Shown here piece after piece: positions 24,551-38,750 of a DNA stretch of 64,000 nt. The notes under the pieces were generated by a model that saw only the letters and a list, made by a program, of their open reading frames with translations, did not search any database and had not been told where the DNA came from. The DNA is from Eutrigla gurnardus. Lineage: Eukaryota; Chordata; Actinopteri; Perciformes; Triglidae. Made by a program: the position numbers and the translations under genes. Each line of letters starts with the position of its first letter. The stretch's first letter is position 1. Where the stretch lies: contig OY741268.1 in the NCBI GenBank assembly GCA_963514095.1, positions 9,227,300-9,291,299 on the forward strand, written 5' to 3'.

Positions 24551-25026
24551 TTCTGGGGAATGTAAAGCAGAATATCCCCCTACAAACTGTAATACCCGTC
24601 CGAGTGGCCGATTTTAAAGATTAGAATACGAACATGGAGTTCTGCAGAAAGCTTGCGAGGCTTCCCTCCACCAAGGAAATTCCTACAAATCCTCATATTT
24701 ACACGACAAAACAAATCATTTGTCAATGCAATCCAGAAAGAACAGAGGAATGTGGCCTCTATAGTTAAAGTGCGATCAGACAAGAGAACCAGGTGGTGAT
24801 GGTTTGAACATTATTTGGTGCTTTAAAGAAATTGGAGACTAAACCTCAACCATTTCCTAAATTGTATGTTTAATTATGTAAAAGATGAAATTTTAACATT
24901 AGATGAAGCCAGGTGGAAAATTCTCAACAAATTAGGCCGGGTCTGTAAAAAGCTTCAGAATATAGCAAGGAATCAAACTGGTTTGGTGGATTTAAGTGAA
25001 GTAGAGATTTCTGGCCACACAGCAAT

Positions 25027-25028
<2 letters not shown>

Positions 25029-25088
<60 letters not shown>
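25029..25088. repeat. (GA)n microsatellite
   Basis: A perfect AG/GA dinucleotide tract of 60 bp. Confidence 0.97.
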
Positions 25089-25090
<2 letters not shown>

Positions 25091-27915
25091 ACTGTATGTG
25101 GAGGTGAACACTATATTCACACTGAAGATAAAGTCAGCAGAGCTGCACACATGTTTATCATAACCAACGTCAAGTCTTTTGATTTATGTTTCGTAAATGA
25201 TGATTCATAGCAGCGAGATCCTTCATCAAACTCTGCTGTTCTTCTTTGTACTTTTGTAGAAAAGGGAAGCATAGCTCACTTCATGTGAGGGAATATATTT
25301 GTTTTTATTGCTCTTCTCAAAACAAAAGTCATTCACAATAAAAGCACTTTTTAAATATTTGACAATTTCAGTTTTTTAAGAGAAATTGATTAATTATGAT
25401 AAAGAATTACTCTCCTTTGTCAAATATACTTGACTTACAGTAAAATACAGAAACACAATTTAGATATAGGATTTATTGAGTTTGTATATCTTCCTATATA
25501 GATTGACAAGGCATTAAACAGGCAACTGAAAAGAGGGATTTGAATAACTTCATAGTGTCCCATAAATATATTAAAATCAAATAGTGAAAAGATGACTGAC
25601 GGAATTATAAATGAAAGGATTTTAATTAAATACAAAAATGTTTTCTACTTAAATATTATAATTTATTAAAGGCTGAATTCATCGTCAGCTCAGTCATTTG
25701 TAGAGTAGAAGAGCAGAGTCTCTAATTAAGTTTCAACAAGTTTTAATCCAAAATGCTCTTTTATTTGACTATAATTATGGGTCCACCCCTTATGCTCACA
25801 TGTCAAATGAAATCAAGGAAAGTTCAAATTGAAAATCTCTCCCATCCGATGCAGAACCAAATGAAAGGACGGAGTGCTGCAATGGTGAAAACATTATATC
25901 TAAATGATAAAAACCTTTCATTTCCACTTGAATGAGGGAGAATAGGAACAGGGCTACAGATAATATGGAGTTGACCTGTTTTGTCGGCGAGCTGGAGAGG
26001 AGGAGAGCATGCGAGTGTCGGAGGGATAAGGTGAGGGGGCGGACGCCGCTAAGCTCACATGACTATCTACCTTCCTCTCAAGATGATTAAAAGCATCGAG
26101 CTAACAGAGGAGCATCACGACACACAGCTAAATCACACACTGATTTATTGAGCAGATGACTCACACACACGGAGGACGGTCCATCTGCACAAACACACGG
26201 TCAGGCGAACAAAGGGGAAGGATCGAACAAACACATACGCTCGTGTTCCCAAAAACACACACGTGTACAGAGCCAACACAAACACACACCGCTCACTTTC
26301 ATACTCCATTCTTCAGCTCTCGCTCGTACACGCTACCTTTCAGTAATCCGTGGGTTTAAAGCTGCGGCCAGCTCGTCTCCGTCGCCGTGTTGCAGCCGTA
26401 TAGACCTGCTATTGATTTCTGTCCCTCTGCAGTCAAGCAGCTGCCAACCTGTCATGTCCACCCGTCAGTCAAAACCTGGCCTGGAAAGTCCTGGAAGGTT
26501 CCAGGCACGCAGCTTGCTTATTCGTCGCAGACTGAGTTCACTATCTGTGTTGTCTGAGAAAGCCAATGTGTTTGCAGGGGGAAAGGCACTTTATGTATTT
26601 GGAGTTTAATGCTGATTATTATGTTTTCATTCAGGTATAAGTGATGTCTTACATGTCTGTCATTGCTCAGATCCATGCAGTGGTCATCCTCAAGTCCCGG
26701 TGGGAGTAGCAAACACATTATAAGGAGCTGTGGCTCATTGTTATGTTGAGGCAGCAGAAAGTGACAGACAAAAACCTGATCTGAGTTCAAGCAGTATTTT
26801 CCTGCTATGTAAAGGTTGTTAAGAAAGTAAGATGTGGCTACGTAAGCAGGTTGACAATGGGAAAAAAGAAAAGTCCAGCCTCAAACACTTTTTCATCTTT
26901 TTATGCAGCAATTACATGATAAGAAAATGGTAGAAAAACAGATAATGTCCTGGCAGATCCGTTTTCCATAGATCTACGCGATATAGACTACCATTCACAA
27001 ACGGCTCCATCAAAAAATAAAATGCACAAAAAATAAATGACACCATATAACTTGCTATAGAGCCCAAAATTGAGTCTACAAAACATTCCCAGTATGTGTG
27101 ATGTGTGAACGTCAACGACCCATTCCAACTGAAACGATACCGAGCTCACGTTAAGTCCTCGACATAAATCACTTCAGATAAGCATTCCGTTTTTATTCCT
27201 ACCACCAACGTGCGAGGAAGGTTTCTCCTAATCTGAGAATCAAATACAATTTTTGTGGGGCTCAAAATACATATCGAAAAAACTCATATTAAAGCGGTAC
27301 ATTGGCCCATATTTATGACGGACTTTTCTTAGAGCGTAGTTGCGGAAATGTTTTTATTTCTGTTAAGAGAGACGTCCTTTGTCGTGCACTCGGAGACTTC
27401 CACCATCCGTTCTTTAACTAAATGTTTCATGATGAGTCCTACACCTCGTATGGACGGTGCCCACGCTGCTGTCTGTCTCAGCGTCTCCTCTCCTCATCAG
27501 CGCCAGTAAGCGTTAGTGTACACTCTCCCCCTAAACGCCGGCGCTTTGAAGCCGACGTCTCGGTGCGTTACATCCATCAGCTGTGTTGCTGTAATGCTTA
27601 CAGAGAAGAGACGACAGGAGTATTTGCTCCCGATCAACAGATATGAGCCGATACACCTCCGCTCTCCGTTCTGCTGCTCTGCTGTCACCGGCGTCTAGCT
27701 CCACATTAAAATCTAGCCACTTAGCTATTTACAGACGTTTCCACGGCGTGGATGACACGTCTGAAAGAATCAAAATGATGTCTCAAGGACAGTCTCACCC
27801 ATAATGTGTTGCATGCACAGTGTGAGGTTTTAATCTATTCATTGGCTGAAACCAATTTTATTCCTCACATTTTCTGTTACATGTCTTCAAAGTTTTATAA
27901 ATAACATAAATTCAA

Positions 27916-28402
27916 TGCATTCTGTCAACTGGCATAGAAGTCTATGAGAAAATGGTCCTACTTCTCTCTTGATTTATTATCTCAGTAAATATTGTAAACA
28001 TGAGTCTCAATCTCTAGTTTCAAGTCTTCTTCAATCCAGCATGATGTTCATTTACTACATTATGGTTTAGAGTCAAACAGACCAGAAAGCAGGGGATCCT
28101 TAGGCGGGGCTACCTTGTGATTGACAGCTCACTACCAGGGCGTTGCGTGGCTCTGCTACCATTGCTATGATAGCTACCATGCAACAAATGCAATTAGCTA
28201 CTAAGATGACTTTAACACTAAGCTGTAAAGTCGCATGTGTTCCTCAGATCCACCCGTCGCTCCTCCACAGTCCAAATATGGTCAATTTTGTTCACTAGTC
28301 CCAAAAATCCAAGATGGCAACAGCCAAAATGCTTTAAAAAGGTTTCAAAACCGTAGTCCCCAAACCAAGCACACCTTATATATGTCTTATATACAGTCTA
28401 TG
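27916..28402 (+). repeat. Dispersed ~0.5 kb teleost repeat, copy A
   Basis: It shares long blocks with copies at 37470-37938 and 62436-63049, including GAAGTCTATGAGAAAATG, CAGTAAATATTGTAAACATG and CCAGCATGATGTTCATTTA. It ends with TTATATACAGTCTATG. The first ~40 bp of the family (with CATCAGGGGGCGACTCC) are deleted here. The element is non-coding and its class is not evident. All copies in this window lie in the same orientation. Confidence 0.85.
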
Positions 28403-28671
28403 CCCTGGATGCAATTGAAAAGGATTAAAAAGGCATTTTTCATTCCATCTTGAATTTAAGCCAAACCATAGTGTTTTAACTAAACCTAAGCAGGTAGTTT
28501 TGTTGCATTTGTCCTTTGTTAGGTTTCCATTAACCGCATTATTCAAGTGTTCAACGCTGCAAGGGAAAATACGTTCCCCTCAAAACATAATTTAGAATGC
28601 AGTGCGTTGTTTGGGAATGTAATTTTGTCAGAGAGAGGTTTGCTGTCCCATGATGATAAAGACAAGATGAG

Positions 28672-29058
<387 letters not shown>

Positions 29059-30169
29059 AGCCTCAGGTGATTTCTGACCAGGCTGCCATGCATCCATCCG
29101 TCTCCCCATCCTCTCCTGCCTCCCACTTTGAATACATTTCATCTCATAATGAAACTTGAACACCCTGTGGCTGAAAGAGAGAATACAAATGAGAGGGGAA
29201 GCGAGAGGCAGTGTGACAATGGGGCAGGAAAAGAAAGGAATGAAAAGAGAAAGAGATGGATTCACAGAGCGGGTGAAGGAGAGATGAAGGAAGTGGAGGT
29301 GGAGGAGTAGAACATATCATAATGGCGTTTCTCCTTCCTCGCTGGGGAGGAAAATGAAGTTTTTTCCTCCCCTAAAGTTCACTCCATGAAGAGGCGATGA
29401 TGGATGGTTGAACATGTCGGCGGGAGAAACCGCTATTCCTCATCTCACCACTCCAATTAAAATGTGACAGCAAGTGTGTTTTTTTCCCTCCCCGCCGCTG
29501 ATCAACGGCACTGTTTACCTCCTCGCTTAAAGCCAAAAGGGTTTACTGTTCTATAGGAGAAGCCAGGTAGAGTGTTTTCTATGTGGGAGAATAATGAGAG
29601 CTGTCCGTGTAAAGGAAGAGGGATGCGGCGCAGGAGACGGGCTACGGCGTCTGCATAGGAATGAAGGCAGATACACAAGACTGTGATGCAGACAGGTCCT
29701 TTTTTCAGGTGTCGGATGTGACTTCAGAGGAAGTAGACACAAGGAAGAGGAGAGGGGTAAAAACAAGTCTTGTTTCAATAGTGTTTCATTGTCGAGGAGA
29801 CGGACAGCACTTTAATGTTTCACAGCTTTCAGACGGTTCCCCCCCTCCGGCGTTTTACAGCCTTCAAGTTTATCTCCTCCTCCGTTGTCGTGTCTGGATG
29901 TAATAGAGGAGAGACGCTGAATAAAACAGCATCAGCAGGAGGAACACTGAAAGTTACTCTACTTGCTATTTATGTCCTGCCTGCAGTCCTGCTCATAGGC
30001 ATAAACAGGAAGTCAGGGGACATAATTGTTCATTTGAGGGACGAATAAATCGTAGTTAGGGAAAAAAAATGTTGTATCTGCAAATCCCAGATACGTTGAA
30101 TGTGGACATTTTTGCATTCGGTTAGGGCAAGTAACGCCTCATATACACCAGACAAGTCCTAGTAATAGT

Positions 30170-30480
30170 GACCAAATTTAAGTCTAGTGATTTTTGCACA
30201 GTGATATGAATTTTAATGATTTTTGTGTCGCTCAGCATAAAGACAATGCAAATGGAAAATCAATTTGGATCCTTTTCCGTGGTGGAAACGCATATTAAAA
30301 ACGTACACATGACTAAGCAAAAGTCAGAGCTAGTGACGAAGCATTAAATACTATTCATGGAGGTGGATCAACTTTCAACCACGAGGCCGACATCATGTCC
30401 CAAAATCATGCTTTTGTGATGTTTTTCCTAAAGTGAACTAAGTGGTTTTGTTGCCTCAACATAATGTTCGTTTTGTAGCG
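30170..30480 (+). repeat. Diverged dispersed repeat (family with ATTGGGATCCTTT core), copy 1
   Basis: It contains CAATGCAAATGGAAAATCAA, TTGGATCCTTTTCCGTGGTGG, AGCTAGTGACGAAGCATTAAAT and TTTCAACCACGAGGCCGACA in the same order as the copy at 39795-40125. It ends with a GGTTTTGTTGCCTCAAC block. Shorter or more diverged relatives lie at 33400-33605 and 35035-35090. It is an old non-coding interspersed repeat. Confidence 0.7.
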
Positions 30481-33167
30481 TAATCATCCTAACTGACGAC
30501 ACGAATGAGTCTACCAATTGAAATGTAGTGTCACTGCGTATATACAGTGTCCGCTATTAAAACGTAGTACGACGAGTATAAAAGGTCCAGAAACATTCAA
30601 CATGGTTTGCACGAACGTACAATGCCAACATGTTTTTCTGGGTGTGTGTATCTAACGTCTAACAACTTTGGGTTGAACTGGACCCAAACCGGATCAGCAG
30701 TGTTGGACCTCACTGACGGTTCACTAGGAGCAAATCTCTGCAGCAGCTTCCAAAATCTGGCAGAGATCTTGAGACTGCACTTTTTAAACTACATCGTTTT
30801 AACTTTAGACCACAAAAGTACTTGGTTAGGTTGAGTAGGAAAAAGACATGTTTTGGCTTAAAATGTTATGAAATTAAAACAAAAGGACTTGGAACAGCTG
30901 TCCCCTGGTGAAAGCCCTGTGTTTTTCAGCCCGTCCTTCATTCCCAGACTCATTTGAAACTATTTTGTCAGGAGCAAACGTAATCCATGAAAAAATATGT
31001 TTCCCTCAAAATGTAAATGTTAGGAAACCAGACTGGTGTGTGGCTTTAGAAGGAGATGTGCCCTCATACCTTTGACCGCTACAGATCCAGATGTTTAATG
31101 TTCTAGAGAAAGTAGTATAAAAGTAAAGCTGCCAACATATCTGCAAACACACACACACTCTGCATGTAAAAAGACTTTGAAGGCCCCTTTTTCTTCTGAG
31201 CAAAGAATCATTTTTATGACTTTTAGCCAACTCTTTTAAAAGTTGAGCTGAGTAACTTCCAGGGATATAAAGCTCCCAGTGTTTGAAAAATGTTCATTAT
31301 TTCACTGTTTCACTATCGAGGCTGGAGATTTATGATGCTTAAAAGTTCCCAGGGGAACCATTTGTTCTCTCTCGCTGGCATTTCAGCTCTGATGTTTATG
31401 CATGGAGGATAAGAACCAAATGAACACTGAGCTGTCGTGTCCAGACATAATGGAGGGAAAAACGCAAGAGAAACAACCCTCTACGTCTCTCTCACTCTTC
31501 TTTCTTTCTTTGTCAAACTCTCTCGCCCTCAGTGCTTGAGCCGTGTTCCTCAGCTTCCACGGACATGTGTGGGTAATATATATTACTGCGATAAAAAATA
31601 AAACTGCTTTCCCCGGACCATAGCGCCCACAGACCAAGCCCTATAAATATTTAATGTCTCACAGCCATTGTAGTATTTTTTGCTGAAGGCAGCTCGATTG
31701 CAAAAGAGGCGATCCTGCGTAATTCAGAGGATTATTCACATAACTTGTAGCTGGCCACCTTTCCTCCACGTCGCCTCCCTTTGCTTTGTTTAGCTCTCTG
31801 CCTTTTGTTGCTGTGAATATATTGGGCCTCGCCGCCGCTGCGCTGAGGTGTCACTTAGAGTAGCGCAAATTGGGCTTCAGGAGCGGAGGAATTGAGAGCG
31901 GGGCCAAGATAATCCTCCAGATACCTGTGTTTTACAAGCCTCCTAAGGCCTTATAATGGAGCATACCCTGCTGTACCACCTCTACTTCCTTCTTGTGGAA
32001 GCATGAGGTGTGTGGTCGGGCCTAACCTGGACCCCTCATTGGTAGAGACTGGCTGTCTTAATGTCCAGCAATGTCCTTTTTTCATCTTTATCTCTTTATT
32101 TTTTAACAACAAGTCACTAATTATGGTGTGACAACAAATAAACTTTGTTTTCTTTCGTTGTGGGAGTATGGACTACATTCTGATGGTCTCTCAAAAGGGG
32201 GTTTTGTGTTGTATCAAGACGCCGTGGACACCAGGCTGCTAAAGACTGAAGGCGTTTTTATTCAATTCCATTTTCTCTAACCTTACTCTTCAAAAATGTT
32301 AAATCTCAAAATTGGCATGCAGCAATAGCAGCATGATTACCAATCTAAAGTAATTCTGTAATATCTTATCAATTTTCTACTAAAGATAGTAAATGCTATC
32401 GCTGTTGCATCAATTAAATTGAGATACAATTATATTGGTATGACAGAATGAACTACACATCTACACAGAAATCTTTATTGTTATTCATAATGTCAAGGTA
32501 TTCAAAGAGAACTAACAAAACAACATCATCAAAACGTGCTGCCTCCGTCCTCAGCAGGAAGTGAGCTGTGAGCACTTCCAGCGCCGCAGTGCTGAGGCCA
32601 GTTGTGTTGGTGAGGATGTCCGGCAGCTGTTGTTGGCTGAGTCATTGTTGGCAGATGGGGATCAGGGCACCGCCGTAGGCTGGAGGATGGTATGATGCTG
32701 CTGAGACCTCGGAGCCCTGCTGGAGGTCGGTGAGGAGGCAAGAAGAGTATGTTTGTGAGCCAAGGACTTGGCTGGAAACCAAACACAAACTATAGATCTC
32801 TGTGTTGTTGTGCATTCAAGTGACATGTTGTATCATATATCTAAAAAAAATATCGGGCCTAAAATGACAAATACAGTATGTTGATTCCAAAATGACACAT
32901 GAGCTTTTTCTGAAATGCTTAAAGGAATAATTCACACACAACATAGTCATGTGTATATCAATTACTCACCCTGTGTTTATTCTTCATTGGCATGTGAGAA
33001 AAAAAGTTTTCTTCAAGAATTCAAGGAAATATTGGGTGATTCATTGACACACACAACAGCCATTTTATGGGTGAAGTATTCCTTTGAGGTGTGATCTGCT
33101 TATGGAAAGATTGTCTTCATAGTCCAAAGGGAGCAAACATTGACTTTTGGTTTTGGATGTGAAGTGA

Positions 33168-33207
33168 ACCCTGGTCTCTGAAGTGAACCCTGGTCTCTGA
33201 AGTGAAG
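33168..33207 (+). repeat. Short tandem duplication, 20-bp unit
   Basis: GTGAACCCTGGTCTCTGAA is repeated twice in direct succession and followed by a partial third start (GTGAAGCCC). This is a small local slippage or duplication. Confidence 0.85.
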
Positions 33208-33399
33208 CCCAAGGCTTTGTGCAGCAAGGCACCAAGTCCTGCCTTTAAACATTGTGATGCACACTAACAACATTGAGACCACGAGTCCTGAGTGTTAAGG
33301 GATCATTGACCTGGACCTATTGTTCATGTAGTTATGTAAAGTTAGGTTTAGTACAATCATGATGATTTTGATAAACCTAATGAGTGGTCATTGTCATTT

Positions 33400-33605
33400 T
33401 GTGTGTGTCCCTTAATATGAAAATGATGCCAATGGAGAGTCAGTTGGGATCCTTTTTCATGGTGGACACATACACTGAACACATCCACGTTACTATGCAA
33501 CGGCCAGAAGTAGTGATATAGTAATAAATATGATGAGGCGACGAGTCAAACAAACAGAACTTTCACCTGCGAGACTGCTGTTCGACACCTTGGTTTCCAC
33601 AACAA
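33400..33605 (+). repeat. Dispersed repeat (ATTGGGATCCTTT core), copy 2
   Basis: It shares GATGCCAATGGAGAGTCAGT, TGGGATCCTTTTTCATGGTGG, CCAGAAGTAGTGATATAGTA and TTTCACCTGCGAGACTGCTG with the same order of blocks seen at 30170-30480 and 39795-40125. Confidence 0.65.
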
Positions 33606-34246
33606 CATCCATGTACATGAATCACTAGATTTAAACTTTTTGACGTGGAAGCCAGTCACACTGCTGCTTAGAAGATGATGTGTCGTTGCTTGAAGCAGAG
33701 CAGTAAATTCTCTGGAAGGATGCATGTGTCCTCTGTTTGCTGTTTCAGTTAAAAGAGAAACATCATACTTATTCTTGTGATTGGTCCGTTACGGTCCAGC
33801 AAGCTTGTTGAAATTGAGGGTAACATATTGACTTCAGGCATCAACTCGGTATTGTTGGATGAGAAAATCAACCACAACATTGGCACCTATCGGCAAACAC
33901 TGCTGCAGCCTTTTTGGACGCCATCCCAACATATGGCGTTTGGTGGACGTAGCGTCAGCTGTTTGAATCCCAAACCTTCCGATGTCATCATCGGATACAA
34001 GTGTAATGAGATTGGCTTCAGTGGAAACAGAAGGATTGGAGGCGCCGAACCAAAGTTATGCCAAGTTGCCAAGTTTTAGCAATGCTACTGTGGATACAGA
34101 GAAGATAAAACATGTCTCTTGTCTGGAGTCCACACCTCACATCCTCAGCTGGCAGCTCGCCGCTTGTTCCACTATCAGTTTAAAAATAAAAACCAGGACG
34201 GGATGTTAAGTTGACGCTGGGAAAAAAAAGCTTTGAATCTGCTGAA

Positions 34247-34262
34247 GGGGGGGGGGGGGGGG
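34247..34262. repeat. G16 homopolymer
   Basis: Sixteen consecutive G residues, a run prone to length error in sequencing. It has G-quadruplex potential. Confidence 0.9.
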
Positions 34263-35693
34263 TGGAGCAGAAATTCTGCCCAACTATTAATCATTAAAAA
34301 GGCAATTACAGGCACTTCCCTGGCAGGTTTATCAGGCTGTCATCTTCATACCATCTCTATTTAGATCTCTACTTCTACTTCCTGGATAAGCACCAAACAC
34401 TCTTTCCTCCCTGTCAGTTCGGCTCCGAGGTGAAAAATGAGCAGATGATGATGACCAGCAAACAAGACACTCTAAAAACTAAAAGGTTTCACGGAGAACC
34501 AATGTGGTGGATCGATGCCAGCGAGTAAAGAGGTTCCCTCTAATACAGTATTTTACAACTTCCCACCAAATATACTGCATAGTTCGATTTAGCATAATTT
34601 TTAATTTACTGAAAGATTCATTTTCAGTATATTTGCTGATCATTTCCATAATCATATTTAAGATGGCCACTCCGAACTCTGAGGAAGAGACTTGGAGTAT
34701 ATATGTTACTGCAAACAAATCCTTAAAATGGGAGCTATCCATCTGTTTTAATTCTCTTAGATATTTCCCTGATGCACCACCATTACTCCTGTTGGATTAT
34801 TTTGATTTAGCAATTTTTTTCATATTGCAGTAATACAGACAGTAAACGTCCCATCTAATTATTTAAATGTTTCATTCTTTCTGCATGAAAGAAATCCTAA
34901 ATATGATTATTGCAGCCAAAGCTGGAAAATAGCATTTAAAGCAACTCATCCACGTCATCGTTAGGCAGTCACAGAAACTGACGTAGGATGGACGGGTCAA
35001 ACAAACACAAGACATTCACCCAGGAGACCACTGTTACAATATCATTGGAAAGTCAATTGGGATCATTATTCATGGTGGACACACAAGACCAGTTTGACCG
35101 CTCTCTCCCAACAAACAAAAAAACAAAACAATGGTGTAGACACGAATGAGGCTTCAAACTGTAAAACATTAGTTTGGAAGTTGTGCTGAGAAACACCGAA
35201 ACATTTCTTTGAATTCATGTCCATGTACACAAACCACGACATGAAACATTGAAAAGATTTTTCACAAACTGTTCTGAGACTGCGTTGGTCCAAACTGACA
35301 CTAGAGGATTCGTGGAACATAATAACTTGGATCGTAGGGCAACAAATTGCAGGCGAGAACGTGTTGCGACTGTTTGTGGACATTACCGTCCCCAGTTGCT
35401 GAAAAGTACATTCAGATGCTTTACAGAGAAGGAGTCTTATTTTGAAAAGCAGCCACAGACTTGTACGAATAGTTGGTAACGGTTTACTGCGTGATCACAC
35501 AGAGGCATCACACACCGCGAGCCGCGATGGGACTGTTCAGTGTTTGTTCGTTTGGCTGTGGTGCCGAGAGGCCGAGCTCAGCCATTTGTTTCATCCTGCT
35601 TTATTGCTGTTGTCACTTGTTTTTAATGAAAGTGGAGTTCGGTTGAACGGGGGGGATTTATTTGTGCCGATGTACCTCAGCAGGCCTCCTCAG

Positions 35694-35695
<2 letters not shown>

Positions 35696-35755
<60 letters not shown>

Positions 35756-35764
35756 TGTGTGTGT
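35696..35764. repeat. (GT)n microsatellite
   Basis: A nearly perfect GT array with one CT interruption near its end. Confidence 0.97.
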
Positions 35765-36733
35765 GATGCAGTGAAATTAACTTTTTAGTTCACATGCCAA
35801 CGGCTGGTAGAGCAGAAATGTATCTCACAAGAACATTCACAGAATAGTTTAAATAATTAATATACATTGTTAATGAGAATATGAAACCCTCTCCATTTTC
35901 AGTGCAGCTTTATGAAATATAGGCAGAGCAGAAAAAGTCCAAATCACATTTCAACATTTAATCATCCAGGCAGTTGATTTGTCCGATTGGCTGTACGGTG
36001 GCCAGCAGGGACAAACGTCGGATGCATGTGGAGGTCAAAAGGACCGCGTGCAACATAATTAAATATTATCAGCTGCAAAAGGTTAAAAGGCAACGAGGCA
36101 TGTGGACAGTATGTATTCGTGCAAGACGCTATGTTAATGAGTGTTAATGTGTGTTTTGTGTGAGCTGTAACACGTGTGTGTGTTCCATGCATGCACCCTA
36201 TCACCTGCATAGCTGAACACTTTAGCATAAATGGAAAATATATAGGTGTGTATCATTGGAGAAACAGTTATTTGTCATTATTGTGGTGGTTTGTCTATGA
36301 ACTTAATCCCTTGTGAATCAGCCATGTTTCATTGCAAACCACTTACAACATTTCACCAAACAAACAGGCCCTGTGATAATATTAGTGTCAAGTGAACGGG
36401 CATTTGGCCAAGAATTATGGAGAAACTCATTTGTGATATGTCAAGAGCTACCGAAATCCACCACAAAATACCTTTCCCCCGAAACGTAATTCACAATGCA
36501 GTTTAGTTGTGTGGGAACTTAATTTTAAGGAGAACAGGCTGTGAATAGAAATACTGAAACATATGGCAAAAAATACCTGAACCAACTAAATATAATAATG
36601 AGAGAGGATGGGATAATATGAAAACTAAATCTCCTTAAATAAGGTTTAACTGAGAATTCTTCATGTCATACAAGAGGCTATTGAGAATGCATTATGTCAT
36701 GGAGTGTCCTTACAAGTACTGTATGGAAGTACA

Positions 36734-36736
<3 letters not shown>

Positions 36737-36789
<53 letters not shown>
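36737..36789. repeat. (GT)n microsatellite
   Basis: A perfect GT array of about 53 bp. Confidence 0.97.
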
Positions 36790-36791
<2 letters not shown>

Positions 36792-37469
36792 CAAATAGAT
36801 GTGTGCATCTACGGTAGCCTGTGAGTCACACTGCCAGCCTGTCCTCCATGACAGTTAATGAGCTGTCGCTTCCTTCTCCTTTTCCGTCTCTTTCCACTGC
36901 GCCCCCGTCTTCTGTCTTTATTGGAAAGCTATAAAGCGAACTGTCTCTCTCTCCTTCTCTGCTTCTCTGGGTGGTTATTAAACGAGGCGCTGTGGCAGAA
37001 AAGGGGGAGAGAAGCAGAAGGAGGAGCTTTTCAGAGGGGTATTAGCTTCTCCTCCTCCTCCTCCTCAGGTTTTCTTCTCTCTTTTTTCTTTTGCATCACG
37101 CGCTGCAATGGACATCAAACGAAGACAAATTATGATATCCCTCCGCTCGCCTCCCTCCTGCCACGCAGCGAGAGGACTTTGAAGGAGGGATTTTGAACAA
37201 AGCCAGGATGCAGAGGAAATGTGTCAGAGGACTTGAGTTAGGCCTGGAAAGCCACTCCGAGCAAAAACAGTGATAATGTAATACTAGCTGCTTTATGGAT
37301 AAACCCTCTGATGACATATCAGACATATCGGAGCTTGTGCTCACTTGGTGTGTCGAGGCCGTATCCATCAGAGGGATACAGTCAGGTGGTGAAGACGTTC
37401 CTAGAGTCCATTTTTCTTCAAGTGTGTTTACAGCAGGCATCTTTGAGTCTGTGCTACCAATGCTCAAGT

Positions 37470-37938
37470 GCCTTAAACATGCATTCTCTCTTCTGGCCAT
37501 CAGGGGGCGACTCCTCTGGTTGTAAAAAGAAGTCTGATTGTATAGAAGTCAATGAGAAACTTCTTCTAACTACTTCTAATTTTTATTATCTCAGTTAACA
37601 TTGTAAACATGAGGTGATGTTTTTTTCAATACAGCATGATGTTCATTTAGAGTCAAATAGACTTGTTTCCATATTACAACTTTAACCTTTTCATAGGGTG
37701 TTTTTACTTCATTAAAGTTAATTTGTGAGTCAATTGGTTTCTTAAAAATGTCCTATTCTGCATTCGGCTCCACACTCTCATGTCACTTCTGGTTGCAAAA
37801 ACCCCCACGCCTCCACAAGATAGTAACGGCCAAAAACCAAGGTGACCAACATGCCATACTCAAGGCTTCAAAACCTTAGTCAACAAACCAACTGGTGACA
37901 TCAAGATGATTACGTCCACTTCTTAGATACAGTCTGTA
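37470..37938 (+). repeat. Dispersed ~0.5 kb teleost repeat, copy B
   Basis: It opens with CTTAAACATGCATTCTCTC and CATCAGGGGGCGACTCCTCT, shares the GTAAACATGAG and CAGCATGATGTTCATTTA blocks with copies A and C, and closes with CACTTCTTAGATACAGTCTG. The middle carries a deletion relative to copy C. It is non-coding. Confidence 0.85.
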
Positions 37939-38089
37939 TCATCCAGTTTCAATTCCTCTAGAGCCAAATAAAGGGATCATGATATTCAATTTTAGTTAAA
38001 AAATAATGATTAAATATGTAATTGGTAGTAGTTTCTCTAAATTCTAAATAAAAGGTTAATACAAAAATGTGTAAAAAACGAATTTAAAA

Positions 38090-38750
38090 AATATTATTTG
38101 CAACACTTGCACTGCATATCAGCAAGTGCAATGCAAAGCATCGGATGCAGTGGTGTAAAGCACGCCGCCACTGGACTCTAGACCAGCGGAGATGCATTCT
38201 CTGGACTGACGAATCACGTTTCTTTATCTGGCAATCGGATGGACGAGTCTGGGTTTGGCGGTTGCCAGGACAACGGTACTTGTCTGACTGCATTGTGCCA
38301 CGTGTAAAGTTTGGTGGAGGGGGATTATGGTGTGGGGTGTTTTTCAGCAGCTGAGCTTGGCCCCTTAGTTCCAGTGAAAGGAACTCTGAATGCTTCAGCA
38401 TACCAAGAGATGTTGGACAATTCCATGCTCCCAACTTTGTGGAACAGGTTGGGGACGACCCCTTCCTGTTCCAACATGACTGCACCAGTGAACAAAGCAA
38501 GGTCCATAAAGACATGGATGAGAGAGTTTGGTGTGGATGAACTTGACTGGCCTGCACAGAGTCCTAACCTCAGATAGAACACCTTTGGGATGAATTAGAG
38601 TGGAGACTGAGAGCCAGGCCTTCCTGTCCAACATCAGTGTGTGACCTCACAAATACACTTCTGGAAGAATGGTCAAAAAGTCCCATAAACACACTCCTAA
38701 AACTTGTGGAAAGCTTTCTAGTAGAGTTGAAGCTGTTATAGCTGTCATTT
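38090..38750 (+). pseudogene. Decayed Tc1/mariner-type transposase remnant
   Basis: Broken frames on the + strand match the C-terminal catalytic half of Tc1-like DDE transposases. The first part (38145-38354) has WTLDQRRCILWTDESRF, containing the first catalytic Asp, and then GGGLWCGVFF. After frame changes, another part (38311-38577) has NMTAPVN and ELDWPAQSPNL, and a further frame reads HLWDELEWRLRARP. Several frameshifts, including one around 38490 that breaks the QHD region, and a stop at 38575 show it is inactive. The N-terminal DNA-binding domain and convincing inverted terminal repeats are missing. It lies within intron 2 and in the same orientation as the gene. Confidence 0.85.
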
